NCBI GenBank assembly: GCA_037903355.1
Contig: JBAJFE010000026.1
Coordinates: 3,348,001-3,412,000, forward strand
DNA: 64,000 nucleotides
Origin: Trichuris trichiura
Lineage: Eukaryota > Nematoda > Enoplea > Trichinellida > Trichuridae
Direction: 5' to 3'
The translations under genes were made by a program, and so were the position numbers. The notes beneath the pieces were generated by a model. That model was not told the DNA's origin. It worked only from the letters and a program-made list of their open reading frames with translations, and searched no databases. Numbering within the stretch: position 1 is the first letter of the stretch; the number at the start of each line of letters is the position of its first letter. Shown here piece by piece: positions 23,101-51,000 of the stretch.

Positions 23101-26100
23101 AAGTTATTTCTTTACAAATAGCCTGTACTAATGAGAGCAAGTAGTTTCATTATTACGCTAGTACTGTTTACTCTGTATTAATAGAGTAAGTCACGTTCTC
23201 CAGTCACACCGTTTAGCCGTTCCCATTGATTTTTGTAACTAAACTACACAAGTGCCCACCAACGAACGGATATGAGCAAATCGTTAGACAAACTGCAGGA
23301 CGTAACTTGGTGTTTCTGCACTCCGCTTGTTCCGTCATCAACGACGTTAGGGAGCAACGTCGCTGATTCTGTACTTTCTCTGATAATTTGCTCATGCATT
23401 CATTGGCAGGGCATTTTTAAGTTTATTTACAGATATTTACGACAATGGGTAGAAGCCGTCGCTGGGAACATTATGAAAATACACGGCCCATTAAGTGACA
23501 TCCAGTGTCCAGCAGTAGTAATGTATCTTGTGTGCTGTAACTGGGAAACTAACGATAAAAACAATCGCTTAAGTTGAAGGGAAAACGTAAATCTAATTGT
23601 TACAAAGTAGGCAGTGCCGCGTTACAAACTGTTAGATCACATTAGCAAAAAGTATGAAACAGTACCTGGATTTTGACGAAATACAAACCAGCTTCAGGTG
23701 GAAGCACATTGTAACTCGCTATGCCAATTATTCGCTTAGTTGAATGGTTTTTGGCGGTATAAAATGCTAATGCAGTTTCGCCTGGATGTACCTTAAAAAG
23801 TCAGACAATGAGACAATGCAAAGTAACAAATTCAATACCAGTATTTCATCCTGAACGGGGGAAAATTTCCAAGGCATGTTCGAATCGCTGCTAAAATGAA
23901 TACGAATAACCCTGTTACGAACGACGTCCATTGACTCGATGCCAGCGGATGACTTAAACATCGTTCTAGAATCGCCTCCCGCACCAATTCTCTAAAACAC
24001 ATGAAGAAAGTAACATTTCCGAAAATAATTCAAAAAATCCAGCAGCAAAATACAGCAAAAGACCATTTAGAAATGTGGGTATGCTCCAGTTTACGAAGCA
24101 CTGCCTTACGACGCTTCAATGTTACGGACAAGCTGAGATAATATCCGTTGTAGCTTTACCAAGGATTTACGAGGGCGTTATTTGCTGTTACGAAAAGAGA
24201 ATGCAGTAGCTTCCAAAAGCTTTTCCAAGCGGTCAGTTTCGACCCAAACGAACGATCAACTGCACCAATTACAGTAGAACCTCCGAAGTTGACCACCTCT
24301 GTATGTCGACCACCTCCCTAAGTTGACTGAATTTTGACCACTTGGTTGGTCCGCAGGTTAATAATATAATACACCCACAACCTCTTATGTTGACCACCTC
24401 CTATGTTGACCAGTTTTTCCCGGCCCCTTGAGTGGTCAACTTACGGAGGTTCTACTGTATGTCTAAACATAGTTACACGCCTGTCTTGACACCTCTGACG
24501 CAGCACCAATAAATGAACTTCCTGTCAACCCGCAGTCGTAGTCCTCAATTCGTTATCTGTACCAGTTATAGTAACTGAGACAACAATGTAATTAGGTTGT
24601 TTTCACCTAAAACGCGGTTCTTCTTTACAAGTTGTAGGGCCTTCCAGCGTTTCATAAGGATTTTCTGGATTCTATTGGGTGGTTTTCCCTCCTTGGCCCA
24701 GCTGAATAGTTTTCTTCCGGATTCTGGTCCACTCAAACCCGTTTACTCTGCTAATTAACAGCAACTGCTGTCCCGCTTTAAGAAGATGTGGAGCTTTGCG
24801 CTTTAACGGAACGGCCGAAGGCCGTGACGCAGTATGATGGAAAGGAAGGATTCGGACGAGTAATTGTTGACGAGTATGACAAACTATTCACTGAAGCTAT
24901 TCACATAATTAAACGAGTTACAGTGATCTACTTCAGGTGCGCACCGGTTCTTTGTGTTTGGGTTTAGGCTTAGGCGAGTAACAGAACGACTGCCCGCGGT
25001 CGGAGGGATCACTGACAGGTCGTCTATCATCTGGACACCTGTTAGGTAATCGCGCTAATTCCTAACCAAGCGGAAAATAACCTCGTTCCGTTAAAGCAAA
25101 AAGATCCCCTAAATTCAGTCCTTATCATCACTAAGAATAGAACTGGGTTGGTTAAGACGTGGAAACGTTGCTTTCATATAGATAGACTGTTAGATACAGA
25201 AGAACGTTCCTCTTAGCCTTAAGATAATGCAGGAAAAAGTGAAAGACGTTTCTAGTATACTGAAAGATCAGGGCACAATTCCTACGCATATGCAAGTGTT
25301 CAGAGGAAGTCGTGGCAATTTTAGCTTCTCCAATGGCGTGATAACTCCCACAGTTTGAAGGTCACTGGTGAGACAGGATATGCCGATGCTGGAAATGCTG
25401 TTGCTTTTAAAGAGAAGTCAGACTAGATTAATGGCAGATCAGTGATATTCTCGAGAACGTGAGCAGGCCTGTACCTTACCAACTTTTGCTGACGACAAAA
25501 CCAAGAGTGCTCTGCAAGCTTTGAGAAAATTCGTTTTGCATAGGAAGGGGACATTAAAACATTTATCTAATTACAAAGCATGAACTGCTATGCAGACCTG
25601 CACTTCCAAAGTGAATAGATGATCAAAAATTTAACGTTAGTATCTAATTACGTTTTCTCCTGCGCTTTGCTTTGTCTTAAAAAAACATTTTATAGTCATA
25701 ATGGGGTGCGGAAGAACAACCAACGGCATTTTCATTCTTTTATTAATCGATGCCTACCTTTGGGAACAAGTTGCATCCCGTCTTTCGCGCTGTTCCTGGA
25801 CAAGGCTGATGACAGGAGAGGACTACTCCTGACAGCTACGCGTCGATTAACAAAAGAACAATTTACGCAATAGTGTTGTTCGTACATATCCCGTTACGAA
25901 ACTTTACAGATACGTACAAAAAAGCCTGCATTTTCGAAAGGTTTAGTTTATGCCTACAAAACACGCACTTGGACCTCTTGAGGAGTTCAGTACCTCATTA
26001 TTAGCAAAACCCAAAACTCCTACATACATTAGTCAACGGTATTCAGATTACTAAAACAGGTATTCCTTACTTTATGAATGTTCGCTTTTACGAAGGACCT

Positions 26101-29100
26101 GAATTCGTCCCTATTGTCGCTTTAAGAACGAATCGCACAGACGTTTCTTCGCTTTCATGAAGAAATGGGACAGAACAGTAGCGGCCTTTAAATAGTACGT
26201 ACCGTTTTCCTGAGCTCATGTAGCGGCCAGCTAGTTTCCTTTTGCGCGAGTTCGTGAACTGTCCTGCCGTCCTGCTGACAAACGAAGGAACATCGCTGAT
26301 AGCAAGTCCCCATTGTTCTGACCTATGTCCATAGTACCTACGCTCTTTCTCAAACTATTTCGTCGTTCTTGTGGCAGGCAAATCAAGGCAGCAGCAGCTA
26401 ATCGTTCTCCCTGGGAGTCACCTACCTCAACAGCAGCAATCATCCTTTACAGGGAAAGATTTGTCGATCGGACAACAGTGCCTCCTTCGGATCGAGTCAT
26501 ACTATGCTGCGACTCTCTCCACGGGCTATTCCTTCGTGGTTTCAGCATTACTCTGAGGTTTAGTAGTTTTTCAATTATAGTAGTGGAAGCATAACTTACA
26601 TAAGTTGTTTTTACTTAAAATATATTTTTGTCACATGCGCCGTCGCTACCTTTAGTATGCATTGTTGCTGCATGTTTCCTTGCTTCGTATCATTTAGCGA
26701 ATAGTCCGGGGTCTGCTTCCATCAACGACGGATTGATCCAGGAGGGTAACAGCGACGCGAGAGGTGTTGACATAAACAGCCCAAAACGAAGCTCCCCGTG
26801 CCATGTGACAAACAGCTATTGTCAAAAACAGGCACGGTCAGCCAATCGTTACTTCATTTGGCCTCGCCCCGCGGACAGGATTATAAAAGGAGAATGAGGG
26901 ACCGCGGCTCGCTGCAGTGAACATCAGTAGAGCAAAGAAATGTTACCTGAACGGTATAGTCATGCTTATACTCCGCTTGTTGTTCTTTACTAAAGACTTG
27001 GAGCAAAACTGCAAGTTTCGCAGCCGTGCGGTGCATGTAAACTACATATTAGCTAGCAGTCAGTAAAGCATGACAGTTTTCCGGAGACCAGGTCCACTTA
27101 AAATGGCTTCCCACGTTAAAGAATAGTAATTGTTTCTTGGACTAACGAATATTCGCTTTTCGAACAATTTTTCCAAGACCATCAACCTTCGTTAACCTTG
27201 GCATACCTTATTAAGACAGTGAAAACAGAATCAGACATATCCTGGTAGTACAGAGTTACTTCGGAACAATAAAGGAGCGTCGCGCAATTTATAATCCTGC
27301 TCTTGCAACAATTTTCTTTTCTTGCCGTGAAGAGAAACCATTCTCAATGCGCTATTTAATGCAAAAAAAGGCAAGCGTTCAGGGTACACCCGCGACTCGT
27401 CATCAGCGCAACGCTGCCACTCACCTGGTCAAGTCTTAGCGCTCGCAAAGTTTTCCACCCGACCACCTGAGAAGGTGGCCAGGTGGTGGAGTTTACAAAT
27501 AACTGTTCATCATTTGCGATACATGCGTCATTACTATGTAAGAAATTTTAAAGAACCCAGAAAGTGCTTGTAGAGCACTTCTCGGCGCACATGGTCACAC
27601 AGTTAATAAACTATGTTGATTTTCTTCTTTCTCTTTCTACTGTCATTTACCCCTGTTCCCCATTTTAACATAAACATCCTGCTTTATTTGTTTACTGTTA
27701 GTTTACTGGTTTCTTTATTTATTTACTTCAATCCATCCCCATCAGCCGCTTTTTGAGTTATACCCCAGATATTTACTTTTTTGAGTTCTACATTACATAT
27801 GTCCTTCTTTACATCTATCAGTTATTCCGTTACGTTTGTACATTTTAATCAGTCTTTCTCTTCAAACTCCCCTCCAGCGCCCGGTTAGTTCCCGCCAGTC
27901 TGCTTTGACCGAACTTTACTTCAACGCTGGCATATTAATCCGTGTATGTATTACTACCAAAAAACGCATGCCCGTTACAATGTGAGAAATTACAAAAAGC
28001 ACTTCTTTCTTAACCTAAAACATCCCACTATTATTGCAGTACGAAAGTAACTTATTTGAGCAACATCAAACGTGATGTGCGATTACTTTGTCAGCAATTC
28101 TTGTTGATGATAAAAGCACGATGAGCTATGTTTATATCTTGCCAATGCTAGTTAACGAAAGCACTTTTTCACAAAGATGTCCAGATAACAAGGCCTTCGG
28201 GACTCATCTGCTTCTAATGCCAGAGTAAGAGTCACTGAAGCGCGAGGAAAAGCACGTTGGCACCATGTAGCAGTGGCGTCGATAGAGTTCAAAGTAAATT
28301 CCTATTGATTTCTCGTATTGGCTTCACGTGATTCAAGGATAATTAGCTCATCAGAACTGGCTTTCTGAATCGTATGTGCGTGCTTACACGCCGCTTGCAG
28401 GTTTAACAGAAATGATGAATTTCCGGCAAGTGACATATAGATACATATGGTTCAAGGAACTCGAAGTTGTGAGGGAACTATCCTTGAATCTCAAAAACCT
28501 GATAGGAGAAACTGACTAGATAGAAGTCTAGAAGTCTTCATTTATATCCCACCCTACCGTTACTTCACAATGTCACCTAGCTTCAACTTGCTTCAACGAC
28601 ACTCATGTTGTCGATGAGGCCAGATGAATCCTGAAAGCTCCATGATGAAGTCCTTTGTCAATTTAAAAAAATGCTTTCTTTTACTATTATAATGATAATA
28701 CCGTCAAAACCAAAACGAAGTTAAGCGGTCCTTTCATCACCACGGAGAGCGCCCCTGTTATCAAACAAGTTTTCAAGAGTTTTTATTACTGAAAAATTAA
28801 CATTTGCGCATTTGAAATCCAAACATGCTGCGTTAATGTATATTAAATGGAAAGCAGACGGTACTCAAAGGCATTATGTACTTAAAACTTAGAACAGGAC
28901 TTACTTGGCAAAATATCCTGTAAATTGGGACGGCTGCAAACGTAAAACCAACGAAGAGAATAGCAGTTCCGACAGTATACATGACCAGACCCGCTCGCCG
29001 TTCTTTGAACGAATGTCTATTCGCATGGGAATCACAATACATGCGAGCATTCATCATTCTATCCACTAAAGGCTGCTTCTGCCAGACATGAAAATACCAG

Positions 29101-29162
29101 AAGCAAAACTTGCTTCCACTTAATGCCCTTCGGAGATACGTCCACCGATTCAATGGAAACAT
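14111..29162 (-). CDS. COX11: COX11, cytochrome c oxidase copper chaperone (4 exons)
   Basis: Exons (minus): 29162-28905, 23991-23839, 23791-23666 and 14308-14111; all introns are GT-AG and phase 0, giving 244 residues. COX11 delivers copper to the CuB site of cytochrome oxidase subunit 1 from the inner mitochondrial membrane, facing the intermembrane space. The N-terminus is basic (MFPLNRWTYLRR), as expected for import. One membrane segment (about 58-77, LVMYTVGTAILFVGFTFAAV) is followed by the family's VPIYRIFCQ. Exon 2 encodes GIESMDVV.RVIRIHF and MPWKF.PVQDEI; exon 3 encodes PGETALAFYTAKN and [20 protein letters not shown]; exon 4 begins CFCFEEQ, whose two cysteines (about 180 and 182) bind copper, then VDLPVFFYLDPEYADDP and TFFEAK. 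No stop or frameshift. Introns of 4913, 47 and 9357 bases; the long ones hold transposons. It lies 454 bases after PFK on the same strand. Confidence 0.93.
16070..16350 (+). pseudogene. Mariner transposase fragment
   Basis: Translation gives LQELRRALARKKLGKLHRR, then after a one-base frame change FRHDNATTHSS (second catalytic aspartate region HDNA), then LAVSDIYLFPKLKERF, the mariner block that normally reads LAPSDYxLFPxLK. Only the middle-to-C-terminal part of the transposase remains. Upstream sequence to about 15550 is not recognisable. Confidence 0.6.
16701..16738 (+). ncRNA. Hammerhead ribozyme (Penelope type)
   Basis: CTGATGA core (16704-16710), stem II GGGTC/GACCC, GAAA (16728-16731), GCTC and then CGG, which pairs with CCG just before the core to start helix I. 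Helix III is reduced to the palindromic AGCT, so two copies would have to pair to complete the fold. This short-helix-III form is what has been described for Penelope-like elements, where it is thought to cleave as a dimer. Expected cleavage is after GCTC. It sits 53 bases before the ORF start. Confidence 0.75.
16791..17783 (+). pseudogene. Penelope-like element: N-terminal part of the RT protein
   Basis: A 330-residue open frame starting MKTYGPVPRNHVFK, the same start as the fragment at 700-1245. It is basic and helix-rich, and ends with the block that normally runs straight into the RT fingers (NRIITKADKGNRIVLLDRSTY at about 268-288, the RT1-like motif). The frame ends at TGA 17781-17783, and the next frame begins at an overlapping ATG (ATGA, 17780-17783). 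In related elements this is one continuous protein, so a one-base indel is likely. Confidence 0.75.
17780..19084 (+). pseudogene. Penelope-like element: reverse transcriptase and GIY-YIG endonuclease
   Basis: A 434-residue frame. RT blocks in order: PPELYGLPKVHKP and PLRPIVSTINS (about 13-40), YDVKDLFPSIP (about 87-97), NGVPMGSPLSPVLAEIFME (about 150-168) and the catalytic RYVDDIFVI (about 190-198). Then comes a long linker and the start of the GIY-YIG nuclease with a CSC zinc-type pair and GIYIGETGNTLEHRFNEHLK (about 395-414). RT catalytic aspartates and GIY-YIG residues are intact, but the frame stops at TAA 19082-19084 before the nuclease is complete. It would prime reverse transcription at a nicked target in the nucleus. 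Confidence 0.88.
19087..19323 (+). pseudogene. Penelope-like element: endonuclease C-terminus, shifted frame
   Basis: Encodes SAVVEHATQCTQPLHP and LRLRRIKEALYIRHNTTYNRAD, the conserved end of the Penelope GIY-YIG domain (SAVAEH...EAL.I motif). It lies two bases out of frame with the preceding RT/endonuclease frame, so a second indel near 19070-19086 separates them. The last residues EIWTSVVTRYNRCSL recur as EIWTNIVTRSNCCSL at about 60748-60790 inside another Penelope derivative. Confidence 0.75.
20240..20615 (+). pseudogene. Possible Tc1/mariner transposase relic
   Basis: Frames here read weakly like the Tc1 block around the first and second aspartates (an ILWSHQS-like segment, then RPSVMAWAG, compare GGSVMVWG). 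Several frame changes would be needed. Weak evidence only. Confidence 0.25.
21202..21372. mobile_element. Palindromic Penelope derivative with 13-base target duplication
   Basis: A 171-base insertion flanked by AAAACATCAGTCT on both sides (21189-21201 and 21373-21385). Its core is a perfect inverted repeat of 63 bases per arm (21201-21263 and 21270-21332) with a six-base loop. Each arm tip carries the 3' half of the hammerhead (GAAAGCTCCGG); the CTGATGA half is missing. To the right of the palindrome it continues into the Penelope ORF start (ATGAAACTATACGGTCCCG). The other duplication arm has a near-empty site (AAAACAGTCT on its minus strand, 63425-63434). Confidence 0.8.
21628..21945 (+). 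pseudogene. Mariner transposase relic
   Basis: A 105-codon frame containing LLQSNARPDVTLAAENAFEQL, clearly the mariner LLHDNARPHVA block with the catalytic aspartate replaced (QSNARP), then a damaged LPCASYL..NLPVTTF version of LPHPPYSPDLAPSDYHLF. The loss of the HDN aspartate shows it is dead. The inverted copy at 62880-63180 carries the same relic, so it predates the duplication. Confidence 0.7.
22727..23023 (-). other. Open frame shared by both duplication arms, unidentified
   Basis: A 98-codon frame whose middle reads RLPVVILDRAKVHSVFE. An aspartate in this context recalls the second DDE aspartate of some transposases (VILDxAxxH), but nothing else around it fits. The inverted copy starts at 61802 and breaks after 64 codons. 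Probably an old transposon relic rather than a gene. Confidence 0.25.
24272..24457. mobile_element. Tigger-derived MITE
   Basis: 186 bases, with the same ends (CAGTAGAACCTCCG) and GTTGACCACC sub-repeats as the full transposon at 6789-9097, flanked by TA on both sides. No coding. The site is empty in the other duplication arm (single TA at 59471-59472), so it inserted after the duplication and was presumably moved by a transposase like the one at 6999-8531. Confidence 0.88.
24785..24920 (+). pseudogene. Tigger (TIGD1-like) transposase fragment
   Basis: Translates DVELCALTERPKAVTQYDGKEGFGRVIVDE; the inverted arm at 58770-58860 has the nearly identical DVDLCALTERPKVATQYDGKEGLGRV and continues into a recognisable TIGD1-like C-terminus. 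This arm is cut off or strongly diverged after about 24885. Confidence 0.5.
24921..26689. other. COX11 intron 1, unassigned part
   Basis: No gene recognised. The stretch 26230-26590 holds several overlapping chance frames. Confidence 0.35.
26690..26990 (+). repeat. LTR-like promoter repeat
   Basis: Similar to 49745-49929 plus 50850-50930: both share GACATAAACAGC, then CCGTGCCATG, then TATCAAAAAC/TGTCAAAAAC, then a TATA box (here GGATTATAAAAGGAG, 26878-26892). Two independent copies with the same promoter layout support a retrotransposon LTR family. Confidence 0.45.
26991..28904. other. COX11 intron 1, remaining part
   Basis: No coding feature recognised. The intron donor is GTAAGT at 28904-28899. 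Confidence 0.4.
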
Positions 29163-29190
29163 TACCTTAAGGGGAAAGATACACAGCAAA
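29160..29190 (-). promoter_or_regulatory. Acceptor-like site just upstream of the COX11 ATG
   Basis: On the minus strand a pyrimidine-rich tract ends CTTTCCCCTTAAG at 29166, followed by GTA and the ATG (29162-29160). TTAAG is used as a true acceptor in COX11 intron 2 and PFK intron 9. This could be a trans-splice acceptor for a spliced leader, or the 3' end of an intron in the COX11 5' leader. Confidence 0.4.
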
Positions 29191-29616
29191 GAATGGAATG
29201 AATCAGCTCTAGCTTCAGTCATTTCACTTAAACAAATGCAGAATTGCAACGGATAGAAAACGGGCAAGAACCACACATGAAGGTTTACTTGTAACACCAT
29301 TCTGACCAAGCACCGAAGAACAAAGTAAAATGATTTCCATTCTACTAGAAGTAAAAGGGACTAAAACTAGGACGCCGTGGGCACATCTACCCTACAATAC
29401 ATTGAACGATAGTGGCACATAAACTTCGCAAGTACAATAATGGAAAGATTGGGTAAAGGCGCTTACGTTGTCGCATAGTCCCAATACAACTAACAATGCC
29501 AAGGATGCGCCCGACTACTGACAATGAATGGCACGCCCAATTAACTCACTACCAGGAGAAGGGCAGCAACAAAATTCGTAGAACTACTACAGCAATTATT
29601 AAAGACCATTTTCGTT
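29163..29616. other. PFK-COX11 intercistronic region
   Basis: 454 bases between the PFK stop and the COX11 ATG, same strand. I see no AATAAA on the minus strand and no obvious promoter element. Compatible with a shared transcript but not proof of one. Confidence 0.5.
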
Positions 29617-47354
<17,738 letters not shown>

Positions 47355-49744
47355 CTTTCCAGAAAAACTACGCGAGTTAACGAATATTTACTGTGCCGTG
47401 CGCTGATGCGCAGGGTGCAATTTCATCTGGTTATTTTTCGACCTGCTCTTAAAGTTGTCACGCAGAACAGCATTTAAAGATTTTGGCAAAAATACGTGCA
47501 AATGTTATGCCAAGCACAGCAGCTTTTCCATTTGAAAAATTGAGCAAAAGTGTTGGAAAAGCATCTGTCCTTCAACGTCGAGACGAACTGGGTAGCGCCA
47601 GAGGAATGGAGAAAACGAGTAGTAGCAGGATGAAATCCTGGTTCAACTGGTAAAGGAATTGTAATTTTGAACATTAAATAAAAGTACAGGATTCATATCA
47701 TTTTTTAATAAATAAGTCAGTAGTCATTCCAGCCTCCAAGTAACTGCCAATAAGGGTATTCGACGACTTACGGTGACTGATGATAAGAGGGCCACATAAA
47801 CGCGAAAGCATGAATATTAAGTAGCCAAACAACAGCTGCGCCAATCTCTTTCCTGTTAATTATCTTTTGGCAGAATGGACACCGAAACGTTTTGAATGAA
47901 TTGAACCTCAATGTTATCAGGTTTTCAATGCTTTGTTCGAGTGCCCAGAACGGACAGCCTTTCGACGTTGTGGCTGAGTATTTGAAATTGGCAACCTGTA
48001 TGAGCTTAGCTTTTCTGTTCTCATCAAAGTGGATCATGTGGAAACCGCTTCAACTTGACTTCAAGTCAACTTGGCGTAGAAACAGTTGGTCCTGTTGGTA
48101 TATGTGCACTCAAAAATACAGTTTGCCTAGTGTAAAGCCAGTTTTTCGTGGTACGTAGAGGGTAAGTGCAATAACTACATAGCCATCGCGTACGTATACC
48201 TGGTTACGGCAGTTTAACCGAGAGCTCATTTAGCCAACAGAACGTATGGCCAGCAAATCGTTTGGGCGACAGATCGCTTCCCTTGAGCAGGGAAAATGCA
48301 GAATGAGCGAACAGAGAATTATGGAAAATTTCGAATACGTTTGAACCCTGAATGGGTCGAATTCCTGAGCGGAGGAAAAGATGCAGGAAAAATTGCACCG
48401 ACGTTGCTTTCCTTCCTGGTTGCACATTGTGTGCTGCGTTCGGCTATTCCCTTGGCGCGCATAGGGAAATTTCTCTAGACGGAGCCGCATGACTTGAAGT
48501 ATAACCAACTTACGAAATGTTTGAAGCATACTGCTAGCACTATCGGACAAAATTTTGTGGCAAGACGCAGGGGCCATTATGGGACAGTGGGCACCCACTT
48601 TATCCGAATAGGCGAGACGACATCGAAGCTGCAGAGATGGTTTCTTCACGAACTGGCTTAGATGGAAAAATTTAAAATGGTTCACAAATAACCCAGCTCG
48701 CTAAAGAAACACATTGCAAAGTTTTTCTTGACTGTATCGCCGCATGCGGTAAGAATTACCGCCTGCACGATAACAGGAAGCGATCTATCACGCAGCTGGA
48801 TAAATATACACCACTAAAAACCGTTTCCAAAACCAATCACTAAGGAAAAGATATTTCGATTTCACCTAATCGTAGTGCGCCGCAGGCATTATCGAAAACG
48901 ATTTTTTTTAACCTAGCGAAAGCATCTCGGCAGAAATGTACTGCTGTAAGCTAAGAGTAATGATTAAGAAAGTGCCAAAAAGGTAACCGGCATTGGCCAG
49001 TAGAAAGAAAGGGATCCTTCCCGATAACGCTCAGCCGTATGTCGCTGACGACCGGTAAATTCTCTGTGCCATGTGCTATACAACTGGCTTTTCGCCAAGT
49101 AATTACCATATTTGGATGGAATTTAATGCATTTCTGCGGCACAAAGTATAGCCTGATCAGTCAGCATTCAAGAATGCTTGTTTCCAGTTTACACAGTCTC
49201 ACTTCAGGCTTTTGTAACGGTAGCAGTAGTTCCCTCCTTCAACGTTCTTGCATGTGACTTTCAATCCAATTTGTTCTTAGAGATGTCGAGAAGCTGCCAT
49301 ACGGACCTTGAGTTCTCTGCTGTTTCTCACTGACAGCTGGCAAGCAGTGCTGACCTGATGGATCGATAATTTTGCTTCTTCACCTATGCTCAAGATAGTT
49401 TGCTTCAAACGGCCCTTAACAAGAGGTCACCACAATGGACATTTTAAATTACTACGTTTTTTTTAAGTGTAGCATATTTTATGCAACATTCCCAAGCAAT
49501 TTCATCTGATTTAAGCCGTATGCAGTTGCCGTAAAGGGCAACGTAAGAAGCATTGTATCACGGTGACCAAAACCGATTCTGAAGGCAGAAGCCAAAATGA
49601 GTAGATAATTTTGGTTTTGAGGATTAAGTAAAATTGCCGAAGTGATCAGAAACGGTAAAGTCATTTCGCCGTAAGTAACCCGCAAGAAGAACTAAAGCTG
49701 ATCAAAGAAATTAAAGCAATTTTGGGCATTAGCAGTGAAAACTA
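47355..49744. other. PFK upstream region, unassigned
   Basis: Should contain the PFK promoter and 5' leader. I see no clear TATA box at a useful distance. No other gene or repeat recognised. Confidence 0.4.
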
Positions 49745-51000
49745 ATGGATATTATCTGTGGTGAATACCCCAGTAAGTGACTGGACGGCAGCTGTGGCTA
49801 CGTGTTGACGTAAGGTAGCAACGACGATAACCTGTGACATAAACAGCATGCAACGACGTCTCCCGTGCCATGCGACACAGGCTGTTATCAAAAACAAGCG
49901 CAGAGAGCCAACCGTTGGACGACCTAGTCCAGTGATTCCCAAATGGGGACCCTGGAAAACTTGAAGGAGGCCCTGGGAAGAATTGGGGGCTTAGGGGGTT
50001 CCTGGGAGCTTAGGGGGGCCTCAGGGGATCCCTGGTAGTCGGTGCCGCAGGACGAGAGCGATCTGCCGTTCAGGATAGTGAGGCGAGGCGACCTGACATT
50101 ACTCCTGACGACTATCGACCCGGGCGTGGATAAATTAGTAGCACTGCACCATACCCAGTCGTCACACTGAGGTAAGATCAAGCGACTGTCGTCTTGCTCT
50201 GAGGAAATATTGAGTTTAGATTCAGTGTTGCGCAGTCCTGAGAACAGCATTGCAGCCTGAGTTACATATTGCGCTACCATCGCTAACAGCGCAAAAAATT
50301 GAGGAAGAGGAAACCCAATGCGGCGCCTGTATTCTGAAGGCTCCCCGATCTGCAATTAGCCGGCTTAAGTCCAGCAATACGAAAAGAACGCCTTCAGTGC
50401 CAACTAAAGAATTAAAGGCGTTAACGATGTCGAATATCGTTAAGGAGCTTTCCCCGTATATAGCAGCCGGCTTCCTTACTAACCATTTCGCTCTAGCGTA
50501 GAAAAGAAATTCAGCGTTGACTTTGCATTGCCAGGTTTTTCACCCATTGATCGCACACTCAACTTTCACAGCGCAAACCATGGGATCCTACTTGCGGCTG
50601 ACAAGATCCGCAGGTTAATAAGGTTTTTAATGACGACCCGGTTTAACTGTTTTTTCTTTGGCATACACGGTAGGCAGCGAAGTCAATTCTACATTCTGCA
50701 GGCTGTTTCAGGTACAAACTACTTGTACTACTTAAACAAATCCACAACAACGTAACCACAGTAGGCGCACCTGAGGATAACAGAAGCAGGAGAATTACGT
50801 TGGGGAGAATGACGGGGGGCCCTGGCTCCAAAAAGGTTGGGAAACACTGACCTAGTCTGATCTCGCCGATTGGACTATATAAGGAGGAAGACAGAAAGGG
50901 GAGGGCATCAGTGTTGTAGGACGAAGAAAGGTCGACTGAAGGGAATAGTAGTATTTATACTCAGTGCTCGAAGACTATAACCAATACTTTTGTGTTTGCA
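49745..51000 (+). repeat. LTR-like repeat split by a hAT element
   Basis: The left part (49745-49929) and right part (50858 to about 51000) join into one sequence similar to 26690-26990, with a TATA box (GGACTATATAAGGAGG, 50873-50888) just after the insertion point. The right limit is approximate. Confidence 0.5.
49930..50849. mobile_element. Non-autonomous hAT element, 8-base target duplication
   Basis: 920 bases, starting CAGTGATTCCCAA and ending TTGGGAAACACTG, flanked by exact ACCTAGTC duplications (49922-49929 and 50850-50857). Eight-base duplications and CAGNG...TTCCCAA ends are the hAT signature. The interior has a purine-biased, G-rich left part and a chance frame at 50250-50501; no transposase. 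Confidence 0.9.

Larger units (their letters stand above)
14309..23665 (-). other. COX11 intron 3 (9.4 kb), transposon-filled
   Basis: Starts GTACTG and ends with a long T-run before TAG. It contains, among other relics, a mariner fragment (16070-16350), the Penelope-like element (about 16690-19330, opposite strand), a palindromic Penelope derivative (21202-21372) and a second mariner fragment (21628-21945). The part from 20623 upward is repeated in inverted form at 61162-64000. Confidence 0.8.
20623..24900. repeat. Inverted segmental duplication, arm A
   Basis: Read as reverse complement, this segment matches 58765-64000. The first visible base pair of the match on this side (20623) corresponds to base 64000, so the duplication continues past the window. 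It includes COX11 exons 2 and 3, the 47-base intron 2, and flanking parts of introns 1 and 3. In exon 2 the arms differ at 12 of 153 positions by my count (about 8 percent). The match fades near 24885-24920 in a Tigger fragment. Confidence 0.88.

Noticed and set aside
28833..29309. COX11 starting at the first ATG of the longer open frame (29309)
   Set aside because: The extra 49 residues are hydrophobic and lack the import-signal pattern, and an acceptor-like site lies three bases before the ATG at 29162, which also gives the normal length.
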